The translations under genes and the position numbers were made by a program. From Chitinophagaceae bacterium (lineage in GTDB: Bacteria > Bacteroidota > Bacteroidia > Chitinophagales > Chitinophagaceae), in contig JADKJC010000001.1 in assembly GCA_016722465.1 (NCBI GenBank), positions 806,001 to 870,000 of the forward strand: a stretch of 64,000 nucleotides of DNA, in the 5' to 3' direction. Within the stretch, counting starts at the first letter, position 1. Each line of letters opens with the position of its first letter. The notes beneath the pieces were generated by a model that did not search any database, had not been told where the DNA came from, and saw only the letters and a program-made list of their open reading frames with translations. Positions 35,567 through 45,188 of this stretch are shown here, piece by piece.

Positions 35567-38500
35567 ATGCACAAAACAACTTTACTAAAACAACTGCTTA
35601 TAACCCCAATACTGATACTCATCGGATTGGCAGGTAAAAGCCAGGTTTTTTCCGAGAGTTTTGATTCACCAACTTTCCCTCCTACCGGTTGGGTAAATGC
35701 TCATACAGTTGGATCTGATCCTTTAGCAGTATGGGAAGGCGCTGTTGCAGGCGCTGCAGGTGGTGATGATGCTTTGGGCGATCCATTTACTGTTGATCCA
35801 CATTCCGGGGCAGGGATGGTCGAATTCAGATCTTATGATTTTTCCGCAGGCAACGGCGCTTCACTTGCTTCCCCGGTTATTAATCTTTCCAGCCTTAATC
35901 CTCAAATTGTGTCTTTCTGGATTTTCAGGGAGGATGGTTACACTAACCTGGATAGTGTTTCTGTATACATAAATACAGTTCAGAGTTTAACAGGTGCCGC
36001 ATTCCTGGGTAAGGTTAACAGGTATATATCCGCAGACCCTGTAGAAGCAGGCCCCAATGGATGGTATAAATACTCTTTCCCCATCCCGGTAAACTTTAAT
36101 ACAGCAACTAACTATATTATACTTAGTGTAGTTGGAGAATTTGGCAATAATACTTTTATTGATGATGTTACTGTTTCAGATAACCCAGTAGGTCTATGTT
36201 CTGGTACTCCAACTGCCGGTGTTATCAGCGGGCAGGCAGGAGCATGTTCAGGCAGCGCATTCACATTAACTAATACCGGAGCATCTGTAGCACCGGGCAT
36301 TATTTATGCATGGCAATCATCAGCAAATGCAGGAGGCCCATGGGCAAATATCCCGGGTCAAACAAATCCTGCCAGTGCAAGTGTTTCGCAAACAGTTGCT
36401 ACTTATTACAGGTTTGTTGATACCTGTACTGTAAGCAACCTGAGTGATATATCAAATGTTATTCAGGTAACAATGAATTCGCTGGTTCAGTGTTATTGCC
36501 AGCCACCTGCGGTAACACTTCATTCTTTTGTTGATGATTATATAACCAATGTTACTATTTCAGGTACTACAATGAACTCATCTAATGGTACTGATGCGCT
36601 GACTGGTTATACCAATGTACCGCCTACTCCTGCAAACAATACTGCAGATCTTCAGCAGATAACTGTTTACACAGTAACTGCAACTGTTGTAAATGATCCC
36701 GGGCAGGTTTCTGGTTGGGTTGATTTCAATAACAATGGAACGTTTGATGCAGCTGAATTTTTTGACTTCACTGTGTCCGGTACTACTGCAACCGGCAGCA
36801 TTGCTGTTCCGGCCAATGCGGTAGCAGGATTAACCGGTTTCCGTATCAGGGCAAGGTTTTCAACTTTTACCAGTGCAGATGCCTGCGGTACTTTTGGTTC
36901 AGGCGAAACGGAGGATTATGTTGTAACCATAGTGGCTTCCACTGCCTTGAATGCTTCGCTGGTTGATATCATCACACCGGCTGCAAGTTGCAACGCCACC
37001 AACAATGTGATTGTAAAACTGAAAAATACCGGCAATCAAAACATCGGTGCAGGAGCAGCTACTGTTGCACTATATGTTACAGGAGCCAATCCACAAGGGC
37101 CCTTAACACAAACAAATGCTTCCCTGCTGTTGCCAGGTGATACCGCTACCCTTACTTTCGCCTGCAGCTTCCCAGTTGAAGGGACTAACATAGATTCTGC
37201 ATTCATCCAATCACTTGCAGGAGATAATGTACAGGCAGATGATAGTTTACTTACCGGTCACATCACCCTTCCTCCTGCTGTAAACACACCTTTTGCTGAA
37301 GATTTTGAAGGTAGCGTCCCAGGCTGGACAGTAAGCCAGGTTGCCGGATCAGGAAATTGGGGACTGTCGAGTACCGTAGATTATCCAGATTTATCACCAG
37401 CATTCGCCTTAGATCCTAAGAGCGGTGCTACCCTTGCTTTGTTCGACAGTTATAATTTTTCAGCCGGAACCGTATCCAGGTTGTCAAGTAACTGTATTAA
37501 TATACCCGCTAATGCAAATGACAACTGCGGTTATGTGGTGGGATTTTATTTTACACAAGATGCCCAATACACTTCATTACAGGATAGCATGGTGGTGAGT
37601 ATATCTGCAGACGGGGGAAATACCTTTACAAGACTTGGGGTGGTAAAGAGAGTAGATACAACGCTTTCGCCAACAACGGCACAGGTCACTTCATCATTCC
37701 CTGAATGGAAATTATATACTTTCAATGTGGGAAGTTATGCTGGACAAACTGTGCAGTTTGCTTTTGATGCCGTTGGAAATTTTGGTAACCAGATGGGTAT
37801 GGACAGTTTCTTTGTAGGACCAAAAACAGTTGCTGGAAACGCTGCACTTGCAGGTGGGCAGGAAAGTGGCGTTAACCTTGCCCCTTCCTTAACACAATGT
37901 ACAGATGCCAATGGCTGGACATACTATTCTGATGCTAACAGTGCCAGGTACCTTTTTGGAATACAATGGGATCCTGCCAGTACGGGTGCAAATACTACAG
38001 CTAAAGCCCAGGCAACAGCCAAAATAACCGTTGACCGTAAATGGTATTCTGCTGAAAACGCAGGCTTGAAAATGGCAACATACACTATGCAGCGTTATTG
38101 GGATGTTGACCTCAACGGAGCATCACTTACTGCACCTGTAAATGTAAGGTTCTTCTATTCTCAAAGAGAACTTGATTCGATCAATGTAGCTAAAAATGCC
38201 TTTATTGCAGCTAACCCAGGCGCTTTTGATGAAGGCTTCTATTGGTTTAAAACTGGTTCCGGCGCATTTGTTCCTTCACCAACTTCAGTTACTTACGATT
38301 CAGTTGAAAACGATGTTGTGTTACAGAATGTAAACACAACCAACGCTACGATTAACGGCATTTTGTATGCTCAATTTAATGGTGTTTCAAGTTTCAGCGG
38401 TGGTACTGCTACATCAGGTGCAAGCCCATCTTTACCACTGGCCGTTGGATTGATTTCATTCAATGCGCAACGCACCGGAGCAGTTAACAGAATCACCTGG

Positions 38501-38983
38501 ACTACAAGCCAGGAAATCAACACCCGTTTGTTTGTAATAGAACGCAGCACTGATGGAAGTAATTTCAGCCCAATAGGCGAGCTTGCTGCTGCAGCAGGCA
38601 GTACTAACAATCTTAATTATTACTTTATAGATAATACACCGGTAAGGGGTATTAATTTCTATCGCCTGAAAATTATTGATCAAAGCAATAATGAAAAATT
38701 CAGTGTTGTAAGAAATGTAAGAAATGAAGGAACTGCTGACATTGCTATTTATCCAAATCCTGTTAGAGATAAGATACAGGTTAATATCACATCTGACAAA
38801 CTGGATAAAGCTGCTATCAGTATTACTGATATGAATGGCAGAATAGTATATACAAAAACAATGAGTGTGAATGAAGGCATCAACTATATTAATGTGAACA
38901 CTGCTAATTTCAGTACCGGCACTTATGTCATGAAGATTGGGTTAAATGAAGACATGGTTGTGAGGAAGTTCAACAAACTATAA
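35567..38983 (+). CDS. Giant secreted protein with GEVED domain and T9SS type A sorting domain
   Basis: 1138 residues. Signal peptide, then an adhesin-type jelly-roll module (FSESFDSPTFPPTGWVN, ending in FIDDVTVSDNP), an Ig-like segment, a GEVED domain (VDFNNNGTFDAAEFF to SGETEDYVV), a CARDB-like part and a second jelly roll (TPFAEDFEGSVPGWT). Residues 1000-1030 carry the Fn3-like WTTSQEINTRLFVIERSTDG, and the sorting domain runs from IAIYPNPVRDK to VRKFNKL. Its C-terminal 180 residues are paralogous to those of the previous gene, while the N-terminal domains differ. The start is the ATG directly before HKTTLLKQLL. Confidence 0.9.
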   Translation: MHKTTLLKQLLITPILILIGLAGKSQVFSESFDSPTFPPTGWVNAHTVGSDPLAVWEGAVAGAAGGDDALGDPFTVDPHSGAGMVEFRSYDFSAGNGASLASPVINLSSLNPQIVSFWIFREDGYTNLDSVSVYINTVQSLTGAAFLGKVNRYISADPVEAGPNGWYKYSFPIPVNFNTATNYIILSVVGEFGNNTFIDDVTVSDNPVGLCSGTPTAGVISGQAGACSGSAFTLTNTGASVAPGIIYAWQSSANAGGPWANIPGQTNPASASVSQTVATYYRFVDTCTVSNLSDISNVIQVTMNSLVQCYCQPPAVTLHSFVDDYITNVTISGTTMNSSNGTDALTGYTNVPPTPANNTADLQQITVYTVTATVVNDPGQVSGWVDFNNNGTFDAAEFFDFTVSGTTATGSIAVPANAVAGLTGFRIRARFSTFTSADACGTFGSGETEDYVVTIVASTALNASLVDIITPAASCNATNNVIVKLKNTGNQNIGAGAATVALYVTGANPQGPLTQTNASLLLPGDTATLTFACSFPVEGTNIDSAFIQSLAGDNVQADDSLLTGHITLPPAVNTPFAEDFEGSVPGWTVSQVAGSGNWGLSSTVDYPDLSPAFALDPKSGATLALFDSYNFSAGTVSRLSSNCINIPANANDNCGYVVGFYFTQDAQYTSLQDSMVVSISADGGNTFTRLGVVKRVDTTLSPTTAQVTSSFPEWKLYTFNVGSYAGQTVQFAFDAVGNFGNQMGMDSFFVGPKTVAGNAALAGGQESGVNLAPSLTQCTDANGWTYYSDANSARYLFGIQWDPASTGANTTAKAQATAKITVDRKWYSAENAGLKMATYTMQRYWDVDLNGASLTAPVNVRFFYSQRELDSINVAKNAFIAANPGAFDEGFYWFKTGSGAFVPSPTSVTYDSVENDVVLQNVNTTNATINGILYAQFNGVSSFSGGTATSGASPSLPLAVGLISFNAQRTGAVNRITWTTSQEINTRLFVIERSTDGSNFSPIGELAAAAGSTNNLNYYFIDNTPVRGINFYRLKIIDQSNNEKFSVVRNVRNEGTADIAIYPNPVRDKIQVNITSDKLDKAAISITDMNGRIVYTKTMSVNEGINYINVNTANFSTGTYVMKIGLNEDMVVRKFNKL

Positions 38984-39004
38984 AGACGATTTATAGATTA
39001 TAAA

Positions 39005-39037
39005 ATACCCCCCGCTTAAAGCGGGGGGTATTTTTTT
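39005..39037 (+). terminator. Intrinsic terminator after the giant T9SS cargo gene
   Basis: ATACCCCCCGC at 39005-39015 pairs with GCGGGGGGTAT at 39021-39031, followed by TTTTTT. Confidence 0.9.
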
Positions 39038-39071
39038 GCCTGATTTTTACAACAGGTACTTATCGCAATCC

Positions 39072-39105
39072 AAAAAAAATCCTGCAACGTATATGTTGCA
39101 GGATT
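39072..39105 (-). terminator. Intrinsic terminator after hemD
   Basis: AATCCTGCAAC and GTTGCAGGATT form a perfect stem at about 39079-39105. On the reverse strand it is followed by eight T. It faces the plus-strand terminator at 39005-39037 between converging genes. Confidence 0.88.
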
Positions 39106-39127
39106 AAATCTGTTTATGCTAAAATGA

Positions 39128-39919
39128 TTATCGTTTTTTTAAGGCTGTAAGATAGAGCTCCAAAGCGCTCACCATACTTGGTGCCATCGGCTGGGGGGCT
39201 TTTATATCCAGGGTTAAACCGGCATCTTCAACAGCTTTAAAGGTGTTGATACCAAAGGCACCAATACGGGTCCCGTTTTGACGAAAACCAGGTAAATTTT
39301 CAACAAGACTTTTTACACCTCCCGGGGTAAAAAAACAGATCACATCAAAATTCTTTCCCATCACTTCCTTAATATCATTACTGATGATCTTATAAAGAAC
39401 AGGGGTAGCATACTCACAATTATGGGCTTTGAGCCAATTGGTAATATCACTGTCAAAAGACTGGGAGCAGGGATACAGAAACTTTTCATTGTCTTTGTGT
39501 TTGTTGATCACATCAAACAAACTTTTATTAGTTCCATCCGCACCGTAAAATACTTTACGCTTACGATAAAGAATAAATTTCTGAAGATATAAGGCGACAG
39601 CCTCTGTAATACAGAAGTACTTGGTATCCTGCGATACATTAACTTTAACTTCCTCACAAATCCTGAAAAAATGATCAATCGCATTACGGCTGGTAAATAT
39701 AACCGCAGTATAATTGGCTATTTCAATTTTTTGCTTTCGAAATTCCTTAGCCGGGATACCGTCAACAATAATAAATGGGTGAAAGTGCAACTCAATGTTG
39801 TGCTTTTTTGCCAAATCAAAGTATGGTGATCTTTCCCCTTCAGGTTTAGGTTGAGTAATGAGTACTTTTTTGATCATTTGGGCTTTCGGCTCTTTTGATT
39901 TTCCACCTTGTTTTATCAT
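39128..39919 (-). CDS. hemD: Uroporphyrinogen-III synthase
   Basis: 263 residues, somewhat divergent like most Bacteroidota HemD. The two alternating Rossmann-like domains are recognisable by KKVLITQPKPEGERSPYFDLA, YTAVIFTSRNAIDHFF, LYPCSQSFDSDI and FDVICFFTPGGVKSLVENL, with IGAFGINTFKAVEDAGL near the end. The enzyme closes and rearranges hydroxymethylbilane on the way to haem. It is next to DUF4271, a common pairing in this phylum. No other haem gene except hemW lies in the window. Confidence 0.85.
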   Translation of the reverse strand: MIKQGGKSKEPKAQMIKKVLITQPKPEGERSPYFDLAKKHNIELHFHPFIIVDGIPAKEFRKQKIEIANYTAVIFTSRNAIDHFFRICEEVKVNVSQDTKYFCITEAVALYLQKFILYRKRKVFYGADGTNKSLFDVINKHKDNEKFLYPCSQSFDSDITNWLKAHNCEYATPVLYKIISNDIKEVMGKNFDVICFFTPGGVKSLVENLPGFRQNGTRIGAFGINTFKAVEDAGLTLDIKAPQPMAPSMVSALELYLTALKKR

Positions 39920-39952
39920 GCAGATGACAAGTTTTACAACCTTTCTGCAAAA

Positions 39953-40914
39953 TTAGAGATTTTTATTTAATAAAACCATCAACGCTTTATAAATGAGTAA
40001 AAGAGGTACAACTTCAATACCGGCTATATACAGGAAAAAATGAAACCTGCTTACTTTGATATCTTTTCTCAGTAACCCATACGATCTTAAAAACCTTAAT
40101 AACAACATTAAACCGATCAGCAGCAGAGAAACGAGGATAGCAGGATATTGCAAAAAGCTGGCTCCAAAGGCTATTACTATCACAAACGGTATCAGTAAAA
40201 TACCTAAAATCTTATTGATCAAAAAAATAATAAACAGGTAAGTGTTGACCGCACTGTTATAACCGGTAAGCCACCCGGTAAACCTCAGGGTAAGGTATTT
40301 GAAGAAATAAAGAATTGCTACGCTTACAATACAAATACCTGCGGTGGTCAGTGATATCCCTGTATCAATCCAATTGAAATGAACCAATAAAAAATAGATA
40401 TACAAGCCTGCAGTTACAGCAAAAAGAATGTTGAAAAATAAAGACACCTGCTTTGCCTGCAACAGCTGATCGGTAAGCTGGCTCTGCCGTAGAGAGGTAT
40501 TAAAAAAAACCCTGAACAAGTTATTAAAATAACGTTCATAAAAAAACGCAGAAACGCAAGGTATAATACTACCCCAAGCAGCAGGTAAAACAATACATCA
40601 TTAAATAATGGCAATACCTCTTTGCTGATGGTTGCTGCAGACTTACCAGCTGCATTCAGGTACTTACTGTTTTTTAAAGCCCTTTCTGTAATACTGTTGT
40701 ATGTGGCAGAAAGCTTGACGGCTGTTTTTGCTATTGAATCAGTGATTGATGCAAGCGAATCCGTTTTTATCAACATGCTGTCTTTGGGCATGGATAAAGA
40801 ATCCACCTTTACCACTGCAGAATCCTGCAAAGGCAATTGAGAAAACAATAAAACCGGAAATGTGAATACCAATAAAAGAAATAGCGCCTTCAAGTAAAAA
40901 TAGTTGTACTGCAA
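39953..40914 (-). pseudogene. DUF4271 multi-span membrane protein, split by one single-base frameshift
   Basis: Two open frames (40914-40414 and 40519-39953) form one gene. The first carries a signal-like N-terminus from a TTG start (LKALFLLLVFTFPVLLFSQ), a Ser/Asp/Lys-rich periplasmic stretch and the first membrane helix (VLFYLLLGVVLYLAFLRFF). The second carries the later helices (about five). Adding one base to the A-run 40540-40546 converts FFMNVILIT into FYERYFNNLFRVFFNTSLRQSQL, joining the frames in 321 codons. DUF4271 has no known activity. Confidence 0.85.
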
Positions 40915-40931
40915 AAGTAAAATGAATTTGC

Positions 40932-42752
40932 CTAGAAATAATTGATATACCCGAAATGTATTTTAGAAGCACTTTTCAGGTCAAGCTTCACATCGCTGCG
41001 CTTACCTACAGCGAAACTCATATTCAGCAATCCAAATTTTGTTTCAAACAATAACCCGATACCCGTACTGATAAAATTATTACTGGCATTAATACCCTGG
41101 TACTTATTTTTCACCCAACCGGCGTCAAAAAAACCAAACATATAAGAATTCAGACCCAGCAAATACCTATATTCTGCAGTTGCCACGCCAAAACGGGTGG
41201 CATAGATACTTTCTTCATCAAACCCTCTCAGTAATTTAAAGCCCCCAATCTGAAATAATTCATTCCGGAAAATACTGGGGCTATTGAAAACGCCGGCGTT
41301 GAGCTGCATTTTTAAGGTGCTACGCTTACCTGCAGGAAAATAATGGGCTACATTTAGTTTTACCCTCAACTGGTAAGTTTTTAATTTTAATGAATCATAC
41401 AAAGAACGATAGTCAAAAGACGGATCAGTAATACTGATGATATCATTATTCCTGCTGATGGTTTTCATACCTACGGTAGTTACTATTGAAAGTTCATTTC
41501 CCGTTCTTGGATTAAACTTATAATTGGTACTGGTCCATTCATAATCAAGCCCTATACTTACTGCGTTTACATCAATATTAGGCGGGAGTTTTTTGGTAAA
41601 TTTTACCTGGTTCGTATCAACCCCCGATCCAAGCAAAGTAGTTTTTTGCTGCTGAATAAATAATTTACCAGATTGATTGGCAGCCAGCAAATATTGAATT
41701 CCCAACTGTGCATTCAGTTGCAAAAAAGTTGAATCTTTTTTAAAGAGGCCAAAAGAAAAATCAATGCCAAAAGGAGATTTAAAAATATAAGGATGCTGGT
41801 ACGCTATATTCAGCCGGGGTGATTTTAACTGCAACTGCTGCCAGTTCAATGCAATGGTTTCTCCACCGCCCAATGCATTTTTTAAATTCAGGTTTACATC
41901 TCCTGTTAGCTGCAACTTACCGCTCTCGTTATTAGCTGGCAAAAAACCAATTAAAAAATTTACCTGGCTGCTGCGTTTAGGTTGCAGGTATAAATTTAAA
42001 ACCGAACCTGTGCCCAGCATGGTAAGATCGGATGGCTGCTGCTCCTGAACGTATGGCAGTTCAATAATCCTTTTACCAACTTTTTCAAGTTTGTCTTTAC
42101 TGTAAATGCTTTTATTGGAAATGCTTAAATAACGCTGTAAAAAATAGTTGGATATCTTAACTTTTCCAAACACCCTGATACTGTCTACATGATACAATGG
42201 CCCCTGCTTCACTTTCAGCACAGCATTCATGCCATCGTTGTCCAGCCGGATACTGTCCAGGTAAACAGCAGCAAAAGGATATCCATTGTTCTCATAAAAA
42301 TTCAGCATTCGTTCTTTCAACAGCTGTACCTGTGTAAAATTTACGGACTTATTGCTGAAGTTACCAGAAAAGAACCCTCCTGCATCCAATGCCTTTTTAT
42401 CAATACTGTCTGCAGATAATTGTACCCATTTTTGCTGCCGGCCTAAATACAATTGTATCCTGGTGGATGCTGCATCCAACAAAATGGAATCAACAGAAGC
42501 ACTAATATAACCTTGTAGCTGCAAAAGGACAGGAAGCTTATTGATATAATCCAAACAAAGGGGCTGGCTGTAAAAGTCTGTCTTCAGTTGCAATCCCTGG
42601 CCGTTAAAGGAACTATCTTTGTCAACATATTGAATACTCAGCCGGTGCTGAAAAGAATCAGGCAACTGGCAATATAACGGGGAAAAGATACAGGAACCTA
42701 ACAGGATGACCGTCAATTGTATCTTGAGAATGGTATTTTTTTTGTTGTCCAT
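40932..42752 (-). CDS. BamA/TamA-like outer-membrane protein with POTRA-type N-terminus
   Basis: 606 residues from the ATG at 42752; the open frame extends upstream, but the signal peptide (LKIQLTVILLGSCIFSPLYC) begins here. The N-terminal third has POTRA-like segments (GPLYHVDSIRVFGKVKISNYFLQRYL). The C-terminal barrel ends in the Omp85 signature, with FQIGGFKLLRGFDEESIYATRF, the conserved RGF of L6, and FGYINYF. It inserts or exports outer-membrane proteins. It is smaller than BamA (two or three POTRA rather than five), so it is more TamA-like. A consensus promoter lies directly upstream. Confidence 0.83.
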   Translation of the reverse strand: MDNKKNTILKIQLTVILLGSCIFSPLYCQLPDSFQHRLSIQYVDKDSSFNGQGLQLKTDFYSQPLCLDYINKLPVLLQLQGYISASVDSILLDAASTRIQLYLGRQQKWVQLSADSIDKKALDAGGFFSGNFSNKSVNFTQVQLLKERMLNFYENNGYPFAAVYLDSIRLDNDGMNAVLKVKQGPLYHVDSIRVFGKVKISNYFLQRYLSISNKSIYSKDKLEKVGKRIIELPYVQEQQPSDLTMLGTGSVLNLYLQPKRSSQVNFLIGFLPANNESGKLQLTGDVNLNLKNALGGGETIALNWQQLQLKSPRLNIAYQHPYIFKSPFGIDFSFGLFKKDSTFLQLNAQLGIQYLLAANQSGKLFIQQQKTTLLGSGVDTNQVKFTKKLPPNIDVNAVSIGLDYEWTSTNYKFNPRTGNELSIVTTVGMKTISRNNDIISITDPSFDYRSLYDSLKLKTYQLRVKLNVAHYFPAGKRSTLKMQLNAGVFNSPSIFRNELFQIGGFKLLRGFDEESIYATRFGVATAEYRYLLGLNSYMFGFFDAGWVKNKYQGINASNNFISTGIGLLFETKFGLLNMSFAVGKRSDVKLDLKSASKIHFGYINYF

Positions 42753-42761
42753 TGCGGATTC

Positions 42762-42791
42762 CAAATCTAACGTGTAAATATTGTAAATCAA
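42762..42791 (-). promoter_or_regulatory. Bacteroidota promoter (TTG-N19-TAGATTTG) for the BamA/TamA-like gene
   Basis: On the reverse strand TTG (42791-42789), then exactly 19 bases, then TAGATTTG (42769-42762), matching the -33/-7 consensus. The gene's ATG is at 42752, nine bases past the -7 box, so the transcript should start at or a few bases before the start codon. Confidence 0.7.
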
Positions 42792-42797
42792 AAATTG

Positions 42798-43925
42798 TTG
42801 GCAGGCATTTATATTCATATCCCATTTTGCAAACAGGCTTGTCACTATTGCAATTTTCATTTTGCTACATCTTTAAGACTCAAAGATGAATTGATCACTG
42901 CTTTGATCAATGAAATTGCCATCACTGCACCCTACCCTGGTCAAAAAGAAATCATCAACACCATTTATTTTGGCGGCGGCACCCCAAGTTTATTAACTGT
43001 AGATGATTTACAACTGATCTTCGATGCACTGCACAAAAAGTTTTTAATATCGGTTGATGCAGAAATTTCGCTGGAGGCTAATCCTGATGATATAAACGCA
43101 GGCAAGTTAACTGCATGGAAAAAAAATGGCATCAACAGGCTGAGTGTAGGTATACAATCGTTTGTGGAAGAAGAGTTGGTATGGATGAACAGGGCCCATA
43201 CAGCTGCTGAGTCATTGCAATGTATCGATGAAATTACAGCTTCAGGTTTTGATAATTTTTCCGTTGACCTGATTTATGGTTCCCCATTACTCGACAATGA
43301 TCACTGGAAAAAAAATGTAGATACCCTTATTGAAAAAAATATCCCTCACATTTCCTGCTATGCACTTACGGTGGAACCTAAAACTGCTTTGTCAAAATTA
43401 ATTGCCCTTCATAAAAAAGAAACAACAGATGCAGACAAGCAGGCTGCACAATTTTCATCCCTCATGCAATGGATGCAGCAGGCAGGTTACGAACATTATG
43501 AAATCAGCAACTATGCGTTGCCAGGGATGAGAAGCCTGCATAACAGCAGCTACTGGCAGGGAGAAAATTACTATGGCTTCGGCCCTTCTGCTCATTCGTT
43601 TGATGGGAAAATAAGGCGGTGGAATATTTCCAATAATGCAGCCTATATAAAATCAATCAGTCAAAACATCATTCCTTCTGAGGAAGAAACATTAACGGCG
43701 ACGCAGCAACTCAATGAATACATCATGACATCATTAAGAACGATGGAAGGACTCGATCTGAAAAAAGTGAGTGCAGATTTTGGTGAAAGTTTCAATATCA
43801 AATTACAGGAAGCAGGTGCTAAATGGAAAAGCGGGAATAAACTCGTAATCCATAACTCGAAACTGATTTTAACAAACGAAGGAAAATTATTTGCAGATGG
43901 AATTGCAGCTGATCTATTTTTCTGA
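42798..43925 (+). CDS. hemW: Radical SAM haem chaperone HemW (coproporphyrinogen-III-oxidase-like)
   Basis: 375 residues. The start is a TTG: MAGIYIHIPFC is the usual beginning of HemW, so the second of two adjacent TTG codons is preferred. The radical-SAM cluster is CKQACHYC at 11-18 (Cys-x3-Cys-x2-Cys), followed by YFGGGTPSLL and the HemN-like RLSVGIQSF. HemW binds haem and delivers it to respiratory proteins; it lacks the oxidase activity of HemN. It is divergent from the BamA-like gene. Confidence 0.92.
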   Translation: MAGIYIHIPFCKQACHYCNFHFATSLRLKDELITALINEIAITAPYPGQKEIINTIYFGGGTPSLLTVDDLQLIFDALHKKFLISVDAEISLEANPDDINAGKLTAWKKNGINRLSVGIQSFVEEELVWMNRAHTAAESLQCIDEITASGFDNFSVDLIYGSPLLDNDHWKKNVDTLIEKNIPHISCYALTVEPKTALSKLIALHKKETTDADKQAAQFSSLMQWMQQAGYEHYEISNYALPGMRSLHNSSYWQGENYYGFGPSAHSFDGKIRRWNISNNAAYIKSISQNIIPSEEETLTATQQLNEYIMTSLRTMEGLDLKKVSADFGESFNIKLQEAGAKWKSGNKLVIHNSKLILTNEGKLFADGIAADLFF

Positions 43926-44027
43926 TTGATGTGAATGTCGCACCGCTTTTATAATTTCAGCAACTACTAAAATGCCGATCATTAAGAGCATTGCTGAACT
44001 TCCGAATATGGAAAAAGAGAATGGCAT
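43914..44027 (-). CDS. Possible 37-residue single-span membrane peptide
   Basis: The reverse strand holds a 37-codon ORF with an ATG at 44027, MPFSFSIFGSSAMLLMIGIL, one hydrophobic segment and a basic tail (KAVRHSHQSEK). It overlaps the 3' end of hemW by 12 bases. It may be a real small membrane protein or chance. Only the membrane segment and ATG support it. Confidence 0.35.
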   Translation of the reverse strand: MPFSFSIFGSSAMLLMIGILVVAEIIKAVRHSHQSEK

Positions 44028-44060
44028 AAATTACATTTCAACCTAAAGGTAAATTGAAAA

Positions 44061-45104
44061 CTACTCGAGTGCCTGTTCAATTCTGTTAAAACCTTTTGCT
44101 GCCGGCAGGTTTTCCCATAATATTTGATAAACGGTTTCTGCAATGGGCATTTCAGCTTTGATGGACTGATTGATAATGTACATACACTTGCTGGCGTTGT
44201 ATCCTTCTGCTACCATACTCATTTCTACCTGTGCTGCTTTAACTGAATACCCCTTGCCGATCATACTTCCGAAAGTACGGTTACGGCTGTACAGTGAATA
44301 ACAGGTTACCAGCAGATCGCCCAGGTAAACCGAAGCTGCGTAATTAGTTTGTGGTTTATGGTTGGAGCTTTGAACTTTATGATGATCAATAGTACCCACC
44401 TGTATATTTTGCACACCGAGGTTGCGTAAGAAACCGGCCATTTCATCGGCACTGTTGGCGATCAGTACGCTCAGGAAATTATCCCCATAATCAAGACCAT
44501 GAGCAATACCGGCCCCCAATGCATAAATATTTTTCAATACAGCTGCATACTGCACACCATAAATATCATTGTTATTAATGGTATTGATATAAGGTGTTTT
44601 AAAGTGACCGGCAATCAGTTGGGTTACAACTTCATCCATCCCGGAAAAAGTGAGGTAAGATAATTTTTCTGCTGCTACTTCTTCTGCATGGCAGGGACCA
44701 AGCACGGCGAAATAATCCTGCACCGGGAAGGAAAATTCATTCTTTAAAAAATCATTCAGTAATAAATTCTGATCGGGTAATATTCCCTTGATAGCGCTTA
44801 CAATTTTCTTTCCCTTAAAAATATCTCTGCCTAATTGCAACAAAGTGCTGCTTGCATAAGCAGATGGAATGGCAATAATGATGCAGTCTGAATGGGTGAT
44901 TACTTCCGCAACATCCGTAGTTAAGTTTAATTTATTAGTATCAAAATACGCCTGGCTTAAATACTGTGGATTGTGATGGCGTGTTTGTATTTGATGAATC
45001 GATTTTTCATTCCTGTTCCACCAGTAAATCGTATTGCCGTTATCCGTTAAAATCTTAGCAATCGCTGTACCCCAGCTGCCGCTTCCAAGTATTCCAAAAG
45101 TCAT
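44061..45104 (-). CDS. gpsA: NAD(P)H-dependent glycerol-3-phosphate dehydrogenase
   Basis: 347 residues. The N-terminal Rossmann fold is clear in GILGSGSWGTAIAKIL. KGI and GPCHAEEVA follow, and the catalytic Lys sits in GVQYAAVLKNIYALGAGIAHGL. The C-terminal helical domain includes the NSADEMAGFLRNLG segment. The enzyme makes sn-glycerol-3-phosphate for phospholipid synthesis. It starts with ATG and is downstream of rnc in the same direction, separated by a repeat-rich gap. Confidence 0.94.
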   Translation of the reverse strand: MTFGILGSGSWGTAIAKILTDNGNTIYWWNRNEKSIHQIQTRHHNPQYLSQAYFDTNKLNLTTDVAEVITHSDCIIIAIPSAYASSTLLQLGRDIFKGKKIVSAIKGILPDQNLLLNDFLKNEFSFPVQDYFAVLGPCHAEEVAAEKLSYLTFSGMDEVVTQLIAGHFKTPYINTINNNDIYGVQYAAVLKNIYALGAGIAHGLDYGDNFLSVLIANSADEMAGFLRNLGVQNIQVGTIDHHKVQSSNHKPQTNYAASVYLGDLLVTCYSLYSRNRTFGSMIGKGYSVKAAQVEMSMVAEGYNASKCMYIINQSIKAEMPIAETVYQILWENLPAAKGFNRIEQALE

Positions 45105-45111
45105 ACAGTCC

Positions 45112-45181
45112 GTTTAAATCGTTTCCTGTTTAAATCGTTTCAACGTTCCTTCAACCATATACAACTTAAACGATTTTAAAC
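45112..45181. repeat. Three copies of GTTTAAATCGTTT between gpsA and rnc
   Basis: GTTTAAATCGTTTC occurs at 45112-45125 and at 45128-45141. Its reverse complement with one extra T, AAACGATTTTAAAC, occurs at 45168-45181. The second and third copies can form a stem with a 26-base loop. It fills most of the 84-base gap between the two genes. No T-run follows, so a terminator is doubtful. Confidence 0.6.
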
Positions 45182-45188
45182 AATTGTA

